A stretch of DNA of 64,000 nucleotides, taken from the NCBI GenBank assembly GCA_029641185.1, contig JAPWGK010000005.1, forward strand, positions 1 to 64,000, in the 5' to 3' direction. Below are positions 40,146 to 52,825 of this stretch, piece by piece. The position numbers and the translations under genes are program-made. Position 1 is the stretch's first letter. Every line of letters begins with the position of its first letter. Below the pieces are notes generated by a model that saw nothing but the letters and a program-made list of their open reading frames with translations, made no database searches and was not told the origin of the DNA. This stretch comes from Pseudofabraea citricarpa. Its lineage: Eukaryota > Ascomycota > Leotiomycetes > Helotiales > Dermateaceae.

Positions 40146-40659
40146 AGAGATTCGTCGACTGGCGGTTTCAGTAGAGGATAAAATGGTGTAGGTATGGGTA
40201 CGGAAAGTCTGCCCTGCTTTTGGGAGTTAAAGCATGAATTATATCATGCCTTCCTTTGTAATTTCTAGCATAATTTTTTTATGTTTTGATAGCTGCAAAT
40301 GCAATATATTGTGGACAGTACATTCAGCAGACTATTTTATGTGATCGCTTATCCTCCAGGTTTGTCTTTTGGTAGCGAGTACTTGTCCACGTGCCTCTAT
40401 TCTGTACAGGAACAATATCCCTGCCCGCTACCTTATTATTATGTTCCCTCCTGTCGCATGCGAGTATCTCCGTACTCACAGCGAACAACATAACAGTGGC
40501 ATGACCTCGAGGCTCGAGCAATACCAACCACAACAGCAAGCGGCGTCACTTCGCCTTTTAGCCATCAGCCACTACCAACGTTATTAGCAACCACCATCCA
40601 CCATCCACCACCCAGCGTACCCGCGCCTTGACCACACCCGGACAAAGCGACCGCGCATC
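40146..40659. other. Intergenic region, 514 bases
   Basis: It lies between two plus-strand genes, so it holds the terminator of the b561 gene and the promoter of the RhoGAP gene. The last 70 bases before the ATG are a CCA/CAC-rich leader. No other feature was seen. Confidence 0.5.
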
Positions 40660-43126
40660 ATGGACGCCGACAAGAATCCAACTGCCAGTCCCACTACGCA
40701 GACTCTCCACGAGAGAAATGGCAGCATGTCGTTGGGCTCGCCTCCCGCAGGCGACGATGTGTCACCCATCCACAGTGAAGTTGCCCTCGTACCGCCGGCC
40801 CCAGCACCGCAGACACAGCCCGACATCGACCCAAATGCGAAGATTGTTCACGATGTGGTAAATTCAGAGGTGAGCTTGGGCGGCAGATGTAGATTATGTA
40901 CTTGTGGGACTACAGTGGAATATATATTGACTGGAGATGTAGATTGGGGTCGCGACGCTGTTGAATCGCCTCAAGCAAAGCATAGCATCAGCAAAGGTAA
41001 GAGGAGCCTCAGATGCCGGCGCAACGCCAAGTCATGATCTGCCAGCTGACATGCATTCTTCACTCTCTAGGAATTTGCTCTCTTCCTTAAGAAACGCTCA
41101 ACTCTTGAAGAGGAGCACTCGAATGGCCTCAAGAAGCTTTGTCGCATGACTGCGGAGAGCATTCGGAAGCCGGAGCATCGCCATGGCACCTTCCTTCAGT
41201 CGCACGATGAAGTTACTGCAATACACGAGACCATGGCAGACAACGGAGCTCAGTTTTCCATGTCCCTGCATCAGATGCACGAGGATTTGCTCGACTTAGC
41301 ATCGAATATTGAAAGGGGCCGAAAGCACTGGAAGACCAACGGCTTAGCAGCCGAACAGCGGGTAGCTGATATGGAGGCAGCAATGCGAAAGTCGAAGACC
41401 AAATATGATACATTGGCAGAAGACTACGACCGAGCAAGGACGGGAGACCGGCAGTCTGGGAAGATATTTGGCCTGAAGGGCCCAAAGTCAGCCGCGCAAC
41501 ACGAAGAGGACCTCCTTCGCAAGGTCCAGGCTGCAGATGCAGACTACGCCTCCAAAGTTACAAATGCTCAGAGTCAACGAGCAGAGCTTGTGTCAAAACT
41601 CAGACCTGAAGCCGTCAAAGCTCTGCAAGCGTTGATCAAGGAATGTGACTCTGCGTTGACATTGCAGATGCAAAAATTTGGTAAGTAGCCCTTGTATAAT
41701 TTTTCTCCCTAACAAAGACTGATGGGTGCATAGCATCATTCAATGAGAAGCTGCTTTTAAGCAATGGCCTCAACATAAACCCCGTCAAGGCAATGGACCA
41801 AGGAAACCAGCGCCGCAGCCTCCGCGAAGCTGTGTACGCTATAGACAACGAGAAGGATCTGAGTAGCTATATCACCAGTTTTGCAAGCAAAGTACCTCCA
41901 CGAGCATCGGAAATAAAGTATGAGCGTAACGCAGTTAGTCACCCACTGCTATTGTTTTAGATTACATGCATGACTAACCATTTCCATTGTGAAGGTGTTA
42001 AACCCAGCACAGCAGACACCACCTCAACGTCTCTCTGAGCCACCCTCCTTCAACTCTCGACAGGGACCGGCACAAGCGCATGGCGGGCTACCAATGGCAC
42101 AGCCATCTCAACCTCAGATAGTGCCAGGGTTTGGTCAAGGAGGATCTACTGTGCAACATCATGAGCGCACTTTCAGCCAGGGCCCACCCTCTCATCAATA
42201 CAATGGTGGCCAAACAAGCCCATCATTTTCCAAACCAGCTGGCACAATGCCGGTTTACAATGGTGCCCCTCCTGCTAGTGGTGGGCCACCTCAGATATCT
42301 ACCTTGCCCTTTCAGAATTCCCCAACTCCACCACCAAACAATTTCTCATCTCAGCAGTCAGGCCCCTCTCCATACTCACTGCCTCCAATGGGTGCTAACG
42401 CCCCCCACCTGTCTCCATTAAAACCAGTTTTTGGATTGAGCTTACAGGAGTTGTTTGACCGTGATGGCTCGGCGGTTCCGATGGTCGTATACCAGTGTAT
42501 ACAGGCGGTTGATCTATTTGGACTCGAAGTTGAAGGCATCTATCGCCTCTCTGGGACTGCTTCACATATCACGAAAATCAAGGCTATGTTTGACAATGGT
42601 AAGCACTAGGATGCATATTGAGCGTACTTGACACCCTGCTAAATATCCTAGATTCTTCGAAAGTAGATTTTCGCAACCCCGAGAGTTTTTTCCACGACGT
42701 CAATAGTGTTGCTGGTCTGCTCAAACAGTTTTTCCGAGATCTACCGGATCCGTTATTGACCACTGAGCAGTATTCTGCCTTTATCAATGCAGCAAGTGTG
42801 TCTCTCTGTCCCTTTGCTGAACTGAACATTGTGCTTACGTATACATAGAAACCGACGACGATATTCTACGCCGAGACTCCCTTCATGCCATCATCAACAG
42901 TCTTCCTGACCCTAATTATGCAACGCTACGGGCCTTGACGTTACACTTGAATCGCGTGCTAGAGAATTCGGCAGTAAACCGTATGAATGCTAGTAACTTG
43001 GCGATTGTATTTGGTCCAACCTTGATGGGTGCCAACACTGGACCTGATATCAAGGAGGCAGGGTGGCAGTTTAAGGTCATTGATACGATACTCAATAACA
43101 CTTACCAGATTTTCGACGACGACTAA
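40660..43126 (+). CDS. rgd1: F-BAR and RhoGAP domain protein, Rgd1-like
   Basis: Seven exons (40,660-40,869; 40,943-40,996; 41,071-41,680; 41,734-41,933; 41,995-42,598; 42,652-42,795; 42,849-43,126) encode 699 residues. An acidic, proline-rich N-terminus precedes an F-BAR domain at about 70-340 (V-A-T-L-L-N-R-L-K, then [15 protein letters not shown]). A Pro/Gln/Ser-rich linker runs to about 500 and a RhoGAP domain to the end. The arginine finger is visible in G-I-Y-R-L-S-G (Arg about 542), and later [10 protein letters not shown] is the conserved RhoGAP helix. In yeast Rgd1 stimulates GTP hydrolysis by Rho3/Rho4 at membranes. Length is close to the yeast protein. All introns are 53-74 bases and follow GT-AG. 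Confidence 0.93.
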
Positions 43127-43752
43127 ATCTGGGGATTACATGTCAATGCAGGTACCTTTTAGTCACCAGTCTACATGCAAGTTGATAGTAAGTTATTGGA
43201 AGTTAAAATTACGCGGGGGAGCACTATCCGATATCATGTAAAAGAATTATGTGATTGTCTGCACGAGTGAATAAAAAGGCTTTTGGGATCCTCTAGGTGA
43301 AATACATGACCTAAAGCTCATTCCTCCACTCTGAACGACTTGTTTACTCGGCCTAATAGTCTGTCATATCCAAACACAAAGGCTTCAATTAATATATTTA
43401 AGTTCGACCTTAACTACTATCTTGATAAAATAAATGTTAATTATTAATATCATTTGAAGAGACAAACCCTTTGTTATAAAGTATAATTTTGGAATTGTTA
43501 TCTCGTTCCCTTGATAACAGATTATCTAGTAGCATGGGTATTTAGGTATAACACGTTTTAATAAGCATAGCCATGACTATTCATTCCAACCTAGACCTTT
43601 CATAAAGAGCTATTTCATTTCAACATGTCATCGTTCTATATAGTAAGCTCGTCTATAATAACAAAATTACATAAAAATCCAATCGCATTTACAGGATATG
43701 AAATCATCACCAACAAGTGCTTTTATGATCTAGTGTAGGTGGGAGAACATCA
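43127..43752. other. Convergent 3' intergenic region
   Basis: It lies between the stop codons of the RhoGAP gene (+) and med12 (-). The middle (about 43,380-43,700) is locally AT-rich and holds both polyadenylation regions. No further feature was recognised. Confidence 0.5.
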
Positions 43753-46700
43753 TTAGCTCTTTCGTGCTCCAAATAGCGTGAGACTGAGACTAGTATCGTT
43801 CTCACAACCCAAGCCTGATCCAACACCCAGCATCTCCCAGCGGCGCAATGGAAATTGATTCAGCTTCTCCTTTGGTAGCACGCGGAAGTCTCCAGATCCG
43901 TTTACACCTGGTCCAGCACCGAGCCCCACAGACCCGCTGGCCATTGGAATACCCTTATCCTTTTGGCTGAGCATTAACCAATCAGATGGGTTTTTTGCAA
44001 AACTGAATATATACTGCAGACGTGGATCTGAAATGGTTTCTCGAAGATTCCGGATACACTGGTGGCGCATATCGTCTGGCAACAAGTCCACAAGAAGCAG
44101 GGATAGGTCAAACATCTGCTCTGCTAGTCCATGAATCGCCTCCTTGGGGTCGGACGATGTGATTTCAAGCATCAGGGCAGCTACTGCGAGCAATGCCTTT
44201 GCACGAAGCTCGTGTCCTGGTTTTGAAAGGTCGAAGGCCGTATTGTGAATGATTATAAATGAGATGAGAAGTGGCAACCAATCTGTGACGATAGAGTACT
44301 TAAAGTCTGTGTAATGTGGGTTGGTAAGAAGAACCCAAATGTTGTTGAGAACTCCGACAATATCCGAAGCCAGACTTGTGCCCGCAACTAGATTACCATG
44401 GCTAGTTGCATTGATAATTGAGAGTAGATTCTTTGCCTGCACGATATGATCCGGTGTGGGCCATCTATTGTTCGATATGCACGATTTTGGTGTGGGAAAG
44501 AGGGCGATGAATTGGCTCTCAGCTCGTGAGCGAAGGTGTTGGGCCACCGAGACGTCAAGGAGAGGCACAATGCTGGTCCAGGTTGTGTTTCCCGCTGCAA
44601 CTGCAGCCTCAATAGCTTGCTCAAACGCCTCGAGGCGATGGTTCTGAGCTCCTTCTCGCTCGAGTGAATTGGACACGTCCGAATTAAGAATAGAAGCGAG
44701 CTTTAACTGGCAGAAAGGAAGGGTTAAGTCACTCGCCAAGTCTAATATGGCCTCGGCTGGAATCATACTAGCATCTATAGGTTGGACCATCTGCTCCGTG
44801 AGTAAAAGACTATCAATAAGAGACTCGATTGCGGTGGCTGCCTCAACATTGCCGCTTTGACACAAAGGCAATACCAGATGCTTAGTTGTTGCTTCGGTAT
44901 CTCTTATCACAAGACCTTGGAGTACATCACGGGCTTCGCGACTTCGAAGAAAGTCAAGTGTATTTGGCATTACTCGACCATTCGTTTCTGACAATAGCAT
45001 TGGGGCCTGAAGAGCACGGCGGATCATATTCAAGATCTGGATCGGCCAGTTCCGTTGTATATGCACTTGCTTGACACGAAGACGATAGGTTTCTTCCGTA
45101 GTCATGACTTCTGGCATATTTGTAGGCAAGATAGAAAGAACCAAGGCCTCGTATGACGTCCGTAGAGCAGTCGGTTCATCTGCCCCCATATGGCCCTTCT
45201 CTTCTCCAGCACCGATTATGTCCTTAAGATCTAAACATCCAAAGCTGATCAAGGGAGCAAGTACTTCTGTCATCGTAGGCCTCTGGCTCATGCGTTGAAA
45301 CTGATGGACCCAAGATATCATGAGATGATCAAATTGAGCTGCATCAAAGGTTTTAAGTCTGGTCAGAAGTAGCCCGCAGCTGCGCTGTTGCTCATTCGAT
45401 TTCCCCCATGACTCTTCGAAGCGCGTCATAATCTTAGTAAAAAGTCGCTCAAGGGTGGCCTGGTCCATGCTCGTACCGCTTGCTAGGATCTTCTCAATCT
45501 CGTCCGTAAAATCTGCTTCTTCGGTTTGCAGTACCCCCGCCATGTGGTCTGATACAGGAGAGCATGCATCGGCGGCTGTTTTTCTATCGCTTTGGGCAAG
45601 CTCCTGGGTAAGTTGATGAGCGACAGAGTTCTGATCTGGCATTCTTGCTGCGAGACTTGACATGGATGCCAAGAGTACTCTGGGTAAAGAGCCATGTTCT
45701 TCTGCAAATGATGGCAGCCGTGCTAGCAATATCTCGAAAAGATCTTTGGCGGCACCGATTGCAGCGAATGTTTGAAGATGCAGATTAATGCTATCTGCAA
45801 CTGAGGCAAGAACATCTGCATCATTGGAGCTCGTAACAATCTTTAGCACATCTGCAAGCATAGAATAATCATCAATACACTCCAGGTACTTGCGTATGGT
45901 ACTGAAGTGGGATACTGTAATCGAAGATACTGCGCTCTTTGTCGGGAAAGATCCCCACTCCTCGTTTGTAGCGGTACTAGTAAGCTGTGTCATTTCGAGA
46001 CGCACTTTTTGCCTCAGCCACAAGCCAATCTCAGACTGTATCGTCCGGCTGGAGGCCACGAGAATAGCCCTGACACCCCCCTTGAAACCGCTGGGGAAGT
46101 CCTCGAATTCAAGGTCGAATGTCGACTGCATCCCTGGTAAACTTCGTTGTATCATGGCTATGCAAACCTGGACGGCTTCCTCCTCCTTATCAACATCGAA
46201 ACTAGCCCGATGTAACAAGGTTCTCCGGAGACTTAGCATAGGATCGCTGAGGGAATGAGTGGGTAGTTCGGCAAGCAAACGTGTAGCACAGAGTGCATCA
46301 TAATTCAGCTCCTGGACCTGAGTAAGACCACCACGGGCAATCAGCCATTGGAGATATATAGGCGTGGAAAAGTGCTCCGACCTGGCAAGCTCAGAGATGA
46401 GGTGATAAACGGCGGGGTTGGATAGGCCTGTAATGTGAGCTACAGGGTCAATGAAGCTGAGGATGGCATCCGTGATATCAAGTCCTAGTTGGCACCAGGC
46501 TCTCATAATACGAGACCCAATGAACACCTTAGAGGCGCCTGGTCTATGAGCAGAAGTCGACCATTCCAGTATTGTTCTTACTAACATAGACTTGTCCTGT
46601 GACATTTGCCAGTACAGGGTAGGAAGCTCGTTCGTGAACGGTTGTTCAAGAAGCTTGTCGAGCTGTTGGACGAGTTGTTGTCGGATGGATGGCTGACTTT

Positions 46701-48492
46701 CTGTGCCTTGGGCGGTGAGTTGGCGATTCCGACGTTCGATTTCTAGAAGCGAGAAAGAAAAGAGCTCATCCGTCAAGTCCTCGTGCAATTGGAGATGCCT
46801 GTGATGTTTGGCCCACATTTTTGGAGACACAAAGCTCTCCGGGTTCGACTTGACAAGACCTGTGATTAGAAGCTTCAATCGATCTCTTAAAGGAGCTAGC
46901 AAATCTCGGTCTTCTAGGTTAGCAGTCTATGGAGCCTATTAGCCATTTCCGTAAACTAGGAAAGGCTTGGGACTGCGTACCTCTGCAAAATGCCCTAGTA
47001 ACGCGGCCGAAAGGCGCCGCGCGTGTTTGCGATATTGCAAAAGATCGGTCCAATAAATCTGTACTATCAAAAGCCACATTGGAAGCTTTGCCTGTGGACT
47101 GTTCTCTAGAGATGAGACAAGCCAATCTAAATAATGCTCGCGATCCAAAAGACACTCGACGTGGAAGTGTGTTGAAAGTCGTATGCTGATTTTCATGTCA
47201 GTTGATACCGATCCGCACCACGGCTCAATACTCACGCGTAATTAATCCTGCTTTTGAAGTCCTTCTCTGCACATGACGCGATAATCCCTTCCAAAAATTG
47301 CTCAACGCAAACGGTGAAATCACGGATCCACTTAGCCTCACTGCTCATGGCAAACGCACCGCCAGTACCTTTCCTTCGAAACGACCTAAGCTCATTCGCG
47401 CCAACGCACTTCGCTAACCAGACAGCTCTCTCTACGGGTATATTTTTGCTCAGTGATTGCTCCAGCAAAACCTTTCCCCGAATGCCGTGAGGAATAGAGC
47501 GGCTTAGACGGCGTAAAGATATAGTGGGATTCGCCAAATCCCGTAACCAGATCTCTCTCTTTGTATCAGTCACGGTAACTCGAGGTGGGGGTTTGAAGGT
47601 CGAATTCGAGTTGATCTGTCCATATGCACGCCGCTGAGCAAGCACCCCAGTGAAGAGAGACGATAGAGTTTGGAGGCCAGTCTTATGCTTCAGAGCAGGA
47701 AAGATGGAGGCTTTAGCGGAGCCATGCTCGTTCTGCGTCATCTGCATCTTATCAAAGAAGCCTTGCCTTATGACGGCCTCGGAGAACTGATCCTCGGGAT
47801 GATTGCCAGTCCAGGGAAAGAAGTCGGCATGACCTACCAATCGTTAGTATACTCAAGACTAGAATCTGTGGGAGATGTAAGCGATGGACCATACCATTTG
47901 GAGAGTAATGAGGTGCTGCTGCTGGAACTTCAAGGGTGTATGGTTTCGGGCGCGCATCTTTCTTGATCGTGGTTCCTGATGCCACCTTGGGCTTGCTGAT
48001 AGCAAGTGGTGCATGCTGACCTGGGCGTACGGGCATAGGCATATGGCGCATCATCAGAACTTCGCTGTGGACCTGGCCCACGCTGCTGGAGCTCAGAATC
48101 TCGCTGTCGCCCCCAACCGTAGTCACGTCGGTATGGAGCAGCGGACGTCCACGCAGAGGGGCCACGGGCTTCGCAGGCTGAGGCGCATTGAGTACTGGCT
48201 TGGGAGAGCTGATCGCATTTGCCGCCATATTCTTCGAGCCTTGTGTAATCTCCAGTTTCAAACGTGAACCAACCATCCTCGATTGGACGCTGTTACTTCC
48301 ATATCGATTCTGAACCACATCGGAAGGCTCGAAAGTTAAATCGACAAAGCTGTCATTGCTTCGCCTGGTCGGGGAAGCCGAAGGGTACTGTTGCGAGAGG
48401 GAGCGATGCTGCTGGGCTGGCCTGTGAAGCACATTGTTATTGTTGCTGTTGTTGCCGCTCAGCGATCGCTGGGCAGCCGGACGAGAGGTCAT
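43753..48492 (-). CDS. med12: Mediator complex subunit 12 (Srb8)
   Basis: Four exons on the minus strand (48,492-47,895; 47,833-47,236; 47,185-46,981; 46,926-43,753) give 1,524 residues. The N-terminal 200 residues are low-complexity and Ser/Pro/Asn-rich. The Med12 domain follows, with P-W-T-G-N-H-P-E-D near the start of exon 2 and R-A-V-W-L-A-K-C-V-G-A-N-E-L-R further on, continuing through H-Y-L-D-W-L in exon 3. The last exon is a long helical region without repeats or membrane segments. Med12 belongs to the CDK8/kinase module of Mediator and regulates transcription in the nucleus. A TTG near 46,902 is not the start, because splicing from exon 3 at 46,926 keeps the frame. Introns are 50-61 bases. 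The gene is convergent with the RhoGAP gene and divergent from the Asterix gene. Confidence 0.93.
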
Positions 48493-49215
48493 GCTGGAGA
48501 TATCGGCTCCATTCCGAGACAGGCGATTGCGATTCTGGACAGCGTCAAGTGGTTGATGTTCTGCTTTTGGTTCTGCTACCAGGTGTGGTCAAGAGGCTAT
48601 GGATGGTTTGAAGGCTTTGGCAGTGGCGCGACTGGAGTGATGTATGCAGTATGCAAGAATTCAAGATGTGGGACGGACAGGATATTCGTAGATGGGGAGG
48701 CTCGGAGGGTTTGCATGCAATACCGACGTGCACGTCGTCAAGAGGATGCTCGAGCTGGCTTGGCTCCACGGCCACGGCTAACGGGGGGTCCCGCTTATTC
48801 TGGTATCTGGCTGGTCTGATCTGATTCCGAGGCGTATGAGGAGAGGCAACGGGGCTGAAGAACTGGTCATGCAGCGATTCTATCGGAGGCAGCCCGTTTT
48901 GAAATGGCCATGTAAATGCCCTTAGAAATAATAGGTCCGGAGTGAAAGGAGTTATGATAGGTCTATATAGCCAGAGGGGGAGAGGGGGGAAAGGCGGGAG
49001 AGAGAGCGAGAGGGCGAGTGAGAGAAAGTGATAGTGTCTCTCAGGACCCAGTCACATGACCTCCGCATGCTCACCTCACTACAGTACGGATCTAATAACT
49101 GTAGCGTCCAGAATATGGCCCCACCCTGAATCTCCGACCACATCTAAGCAATCGCTTTGCTTGCCTGCTATTTACGCTGTAGCTCCAAACCACGCCATTG
49201 CTTCCTCTAATAGCC
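48493..49215. promoter_or_regulatory. Divergent promoter region of med12 and the Asterix gene
   Basis: The 723 bases separate two start codons pointing away from each other. A strongly purine-rich tract (G/A with almost no pyrimidine) runs at about 48,972-49,032. No ORF or repeat of note was seen. Confidence 0.5.
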
Positions 49216-49746
49216 ATGTCCTCGTCCAAGAAAGATATGCGAAGGGTTGACCTGAGTAAATGACCCAGTTCCACGCAAGAGCCACCAGCGACAACTAACA
49301 CTCCACACAGTAATCCCCTATCAGGCTCCCGCTCCAAAGAAGGATGCCGCAGACCTCTCCAGCACCATGGGAAGTACTCTACCCATGGCCGCCATGTTCA
49401 CTCGCAACAAGTTCATCGGATGGTATGTCAATTCCTTATGCGCTGCCCTGGATGCGCCCGGCAATTCTGATTGTGCCTAGGGGCTCTGTCGTCTTTGCGA
49501 TTCAAGGCTGGTTGGGTGAGAGTCCCGAGACGAGGAGCACTGCAAGTCAACCAGCCATCTTCTCAGTCGGCATGTCTTGTAAGTACCCTTATCTCCTTGG
49601 AACCCGTCACTTAATCATTTGGCTGACTCACAATGGCAGTTCTTGCTCTGATTATCACCTATCTCCCCATGTTCCTGCCACCTCCAGCAACCCCAGGTGC
49701 AGCAGGAACGGGCACCGAAGCGCCAGCAGCAGCCCCGCCATCGTAG
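49216..49746 (+). CDS. PAT complex subunit Asterix (UPF0139 family)
   Basis: Four exons (49,216-49,255; 49,311-49,422; 49,481-49,578; 49,640-49,746) encode 118 residues. The N-terminus is polar (M-S-S-S-K-K-D-M-R-R), followed by A-D-L-S-S-T-M-G-S-T-L-P-M-A-A-M-F-T-R-N, a strongly conserved block of this family. Two or three hydrophobic helices and a Pro/Ala-rich tail follow. In animals Asterix (WDR83OS) works with CCDC47 as an intramembrane chaperone for multi-pass proteins in the endoplasmic reticulum; the fungal role is inferred from homology. Size matches the family (about 100-120 residues). Confidence 0.88.
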
Positions 49747-50437
49747 GTGAAGCAGTAGGGAAATACTTGTATTATTTGTAGGCGATTATATGTATAATAG
49801 TACGAGGCCGAAAAGTAATCAAGATACCAATGGAACCCAAGCTTAGCAAGGAAGACTATAGCTCGACACTGTCTTCCCTTCTTGGATAATGCGGTAGGCA
49901 TGCTTCCATTGTGTTAAGCATGGAATTTTGGTTATTGGATGGTTTGATAAAGATCCGCAAGAGGTCGCTGCAAGTGACATGCAGTTTGGATGAATAGTAT
50001 GGGAGTCAATCGCATCGGCCAGGCTTGGTTCTACTTTTGTTTCTGGGAGTAGGCTTTCCTTTGATAGTGTAGCACAAACCGAATGCAGGCAATGACGTCC
50101 GAGAAAACTGCAGAGCTGATTCACAGACTCTGGAGTCTATTGACTGCGTTCAGAACATCCGCCAGAACTAAATCTAGATCATTCTGACGTCACGTGAATC
50201 GATTCTGAGCCTAAGGCTAGCGAGGTCTGATCTTTCAGCATTATTGCCACTACGCTAATCCTCCCCTCTTACCCCCTCATCCACACCATCACCTCAACAC
50301 ACCCAACCCCAGATCCCATACCACCGCCTTTATACATCAAAACACTCCTTCGATCTTTGACACGCGAATCTCATCGCAGGACTCTCTTGATAACATTACA
50401 AAACCCCGCCCCAAGAACGCCAGGAACACTCGAGTTT
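49747..50437. other. Intergenic region, 691 bases
   Basis: It lies between two plus-strand genes. The last 170 bases before the eIF1 start are C-rich (CCCCTC, CACCATCACC), as is common in leaders of highly expressed fungal genes. No supported gene. Confidence 0.5.
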
Positions 50438-51171
50438 ATGACTTCAATCGAAAATCTCAAGACCTTCGGTGAGTGTGTTCTTTGTTATTGCGCCGCCTGT
50501 CTTCCCCAGTCCTGTGCCGCAAGGTGCTCGCATCTGTTGCTCTTGCATTCTACCATCTTGTTGTGATGGAGAGCCGAGATATCGCTGTCTTCGCAGTCTT
50601 ATCTTTAGTTCTCGTGTTTTGTAGCAATGCTAATACGCAAACAGACCCCTTCGCCGAGGCCGACGAAGATACAGGAGAGACCAAGCAGTCGCAGAACTAC
50701 ATACACATTCGTATCCAGCGTAAGCATCTACTCGACTACTCTGGTGGCTCAAACACCATCACACCTACATTCCGAAGCCTGGCTTGCCTGTGCGATAAGC
50801 ATACTGACTTGGCAAACAGAGCGCAATGGTCGTAAGACTTTGACAACTGTCCAAGGTCTTCCAAAAAAGTTCGACCAGAAGAAGATACTCAAGGTCATCA
50901 AGAAGAAGTTCGGTACGTTCTGGAAGCATCCTTATTGTCCCGTTCATCCCCAAACTAACCTGTGACTCAGCCTGCAATGGCACTATCGTGGTCGACACCG
51001 AGATGGGAGAGGTGATCCAGCTTCAAGGCGATCAGCGTAAAGATGTTCAAGAGTTCCTCACAGACAAGAAAGAGGGTCTGGAACTTGATGCCAAGACCAT
51101 CAAGGTATGTGATTGAAGTAGTTGATACATGCCATTTTGCTCACCCAAATTTTTAGGTCCACGGTTTTTAA
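50438..51171 (+). CDS. sui1: Translation initiation factor eIF1 (SUI1)
   Basis: Five exons (50,438-50,468; 50,645-50,719; 50,820-50,912; 50,971-51,104; 51,157-51,171) give 115 residues. Conserved blocks in order are D-P-F-A-E-A-D, I-H-I-R-I-Q-Q-R-N-G-R-K, T-T-V-Q-G-L, and the C-terminal K-V-H-G-F ending the protein, exactly as in eIF1. It binds the small ribosomal subunit near the P site and enforces start-codon choice. The last exon codes only V-H-G-F plus stop. The first intron, 176 bases, is long for this window. Residue count agrees with the family (about 108-115). Confidence 0.96.
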
Positions 51172-51596
51172 ACCCATCACGTCCACCCCACCAGCCCAGG
51201 CTTTTCCAGGAGCTGCGATAAGAAGTGGCGCCAATGGCTTCTTTTCGCTTCTTGTCCTACCGCCGTGCCTGTCAGCTGGGTCAATCTAATCCGTAGGGTT
51301 GGCTTCGACTTGGGGCGTTCGATGATACCCATTTTCTTGATAGAGAGCAAAGACCGGCAGAGTCAGGATGGGCACTTATTTTATTGTTTACATTGCCACG
51401 GGGTTTACTGCAGCGTTGGTTTTCCACTGTTTGTCTCCTCGTCGTTTTCTCGTAGTTTGGCCCTCTACTCTTAGCCTGACGCGGAATCTGACAATACAAT
51501 GCAAGTTATGAAAAAAAGAAGAGTTCTGCATCCAATAGTACACAAAGCCATATCGTGATTTGTCGTTGATTCAGTTGTTACATATTTTAATAAATT
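51172..51596. other. Convergent 3' intergenic region
   Basis: It lies between the stop codons of eIF1 (+) and eos1 (-) and holds the 3' ends of both transcripts. Nothing else was recognised. Confidence 0.5.
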
Positions 51597-52825
51597 CTAG
51601 GTCCTGGGTTGCTGGCCGGCCATGCCCATCCTTGCCACGCCAACCTTGAAATATTCCCAACTTATCTTAGCAATGGTGAACAAAGGCACTGGCGGATCAT
51701 TTTCCCGTGTTAAGTGCAATTGTAGAAGCAAGCTGACCATGGTGATGAAACTGGCAATGGAAAATACCGATATGGAAAGTGATGTCTCCTTGAGAATAGC
51801 CAGGCGAGGATGGGTAAGATGGTAGAGAAAAGTCAGGGTCTTTATTACCACAAATTTGGTCAGTCTGCGCATTTCATGTCCACCAAGGCGTCATTGGACT
51901 TACCGTAGCTATACTGATCCAGGCTGGCAAGAGAAGGCGGGGATCTTCTGAGCCCCCTGACAAATACAATACCCACGACGTTATGTATGCATTGATTGAG
52001 TTCGTCGTCAAGAGACGTACTAGAGTAGCTATTGGCGTATCAGAGAGACCGAGGACTAAGATTAGAGGACAGAGCCAGCAAGGCGGCATACCTTGAGGTG
52101 TGTAATTTAGCAGCCTAGTAATCGGTTAGTCTACGGGAAAAGAAGAGAAATATGAGGGTGCTGACCATCGAGACATAAGGCAGTCAGTAAAGAAGAAGGA
52201 TAGGTAGGCAGATGCAGAGCACTTTCGAAAACATTAGCCTTTTACCAAAATATATCTTCCCCTTCCACTGGCACTTCTTCCCCAAGCAGTGGAACGTACC
52301 CAGAGAACAGCCAAGAAGACTTCCGTCACCCTAAATCTCCTCTCGACGCTCCACGGCTGACCTGCGAGTGCTATATCGTCGTCCAGGAGGAGCTCACCCA
52401 TAAAGGTGAGAGCACATCGGAGACCCCACCATGCTGCTGGCGCGGTACTCAGTGCCCGGCACAACAACAGCGGCAGATGCCAGCGCCTGTCGACTCCGAG
52501 CAGGACAGCCACGCGCGGATGAAGAACGGAAGTGTCGTTGTCTGAATCGCTGGAAGATAGGCTCGGCGTGTACGAAGGCGGCAGGGAGGGAGAGGGCGGG
52601 GCACGAGTTGCGGCGGTGTTTCGCAGAGACAGAGAGGACTGAGGAATTGGATGGGGAGCCAGAGCAAGGGTGGATTACGGCATGTGCTGCCGCATCGCAA
52701 TCCGGTGGTTCAGCGGAAACGAAAGGAGGGACGTAGTCGCAGGCGCAGACGCAGATGCAGACGCAGACGCAGACTGTGGGAGGGGGGTCGACCTGGTACT
52801 TGTACTTCCACTTCTGGATGACCAA
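51597..52825 (-). CDS. eos1: N-glycosylation protein Eos1
   Basis: Five exons are well supported on the minus strand: 52,638-52,300; 52,221-52,166; 52,114-52,092; 52,028-51,904; 51,839-51,597. They contain the family blocks L-C-R-A-L-S-T-A-P-A-A-W-W-G-L-R, C-S-A-S-A-Y-L-S-F-F-F-T-D-C-L-M-S-R-W, and W-V-L-Y-L-S-G-G-S-E-D-P-R-L-L-L-P-A-W. Eos1 is a multi-pass endoplasmic reticulum membrane protein needed for N-glycosylation and oxidative stress tolerance in yeast. No ATG exists in frame within the first of these exons. The most consistent start is an upstream exon 52,825-52,679 joined by a 40-base intron, giving 310 residues, but its Cys-Val-rich hexanucleotide-repeat sequence makes that exon doubtful. 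One exon has only 23 bases. Confidence 0.86.
52740..52776. repeat. GCAGAC hexanucleotide repeat
   Basis: Six units of GCAGAC and its close variants GCAGAT/GCAGGC are arranged in tandem. If the upstream eos1 exon is real, the minus strand encodes an alternating Cys-Val/Cys-Ile stretch. Confidence 0.85.

Noticed and set aside
43753..46902. Separate 1,049-residue protein starting at 46,902
   Set aside because: The start would be TTG. Splicing from 46,981 to 46,926 joins it in frame to the N-terminal Med12 exons.
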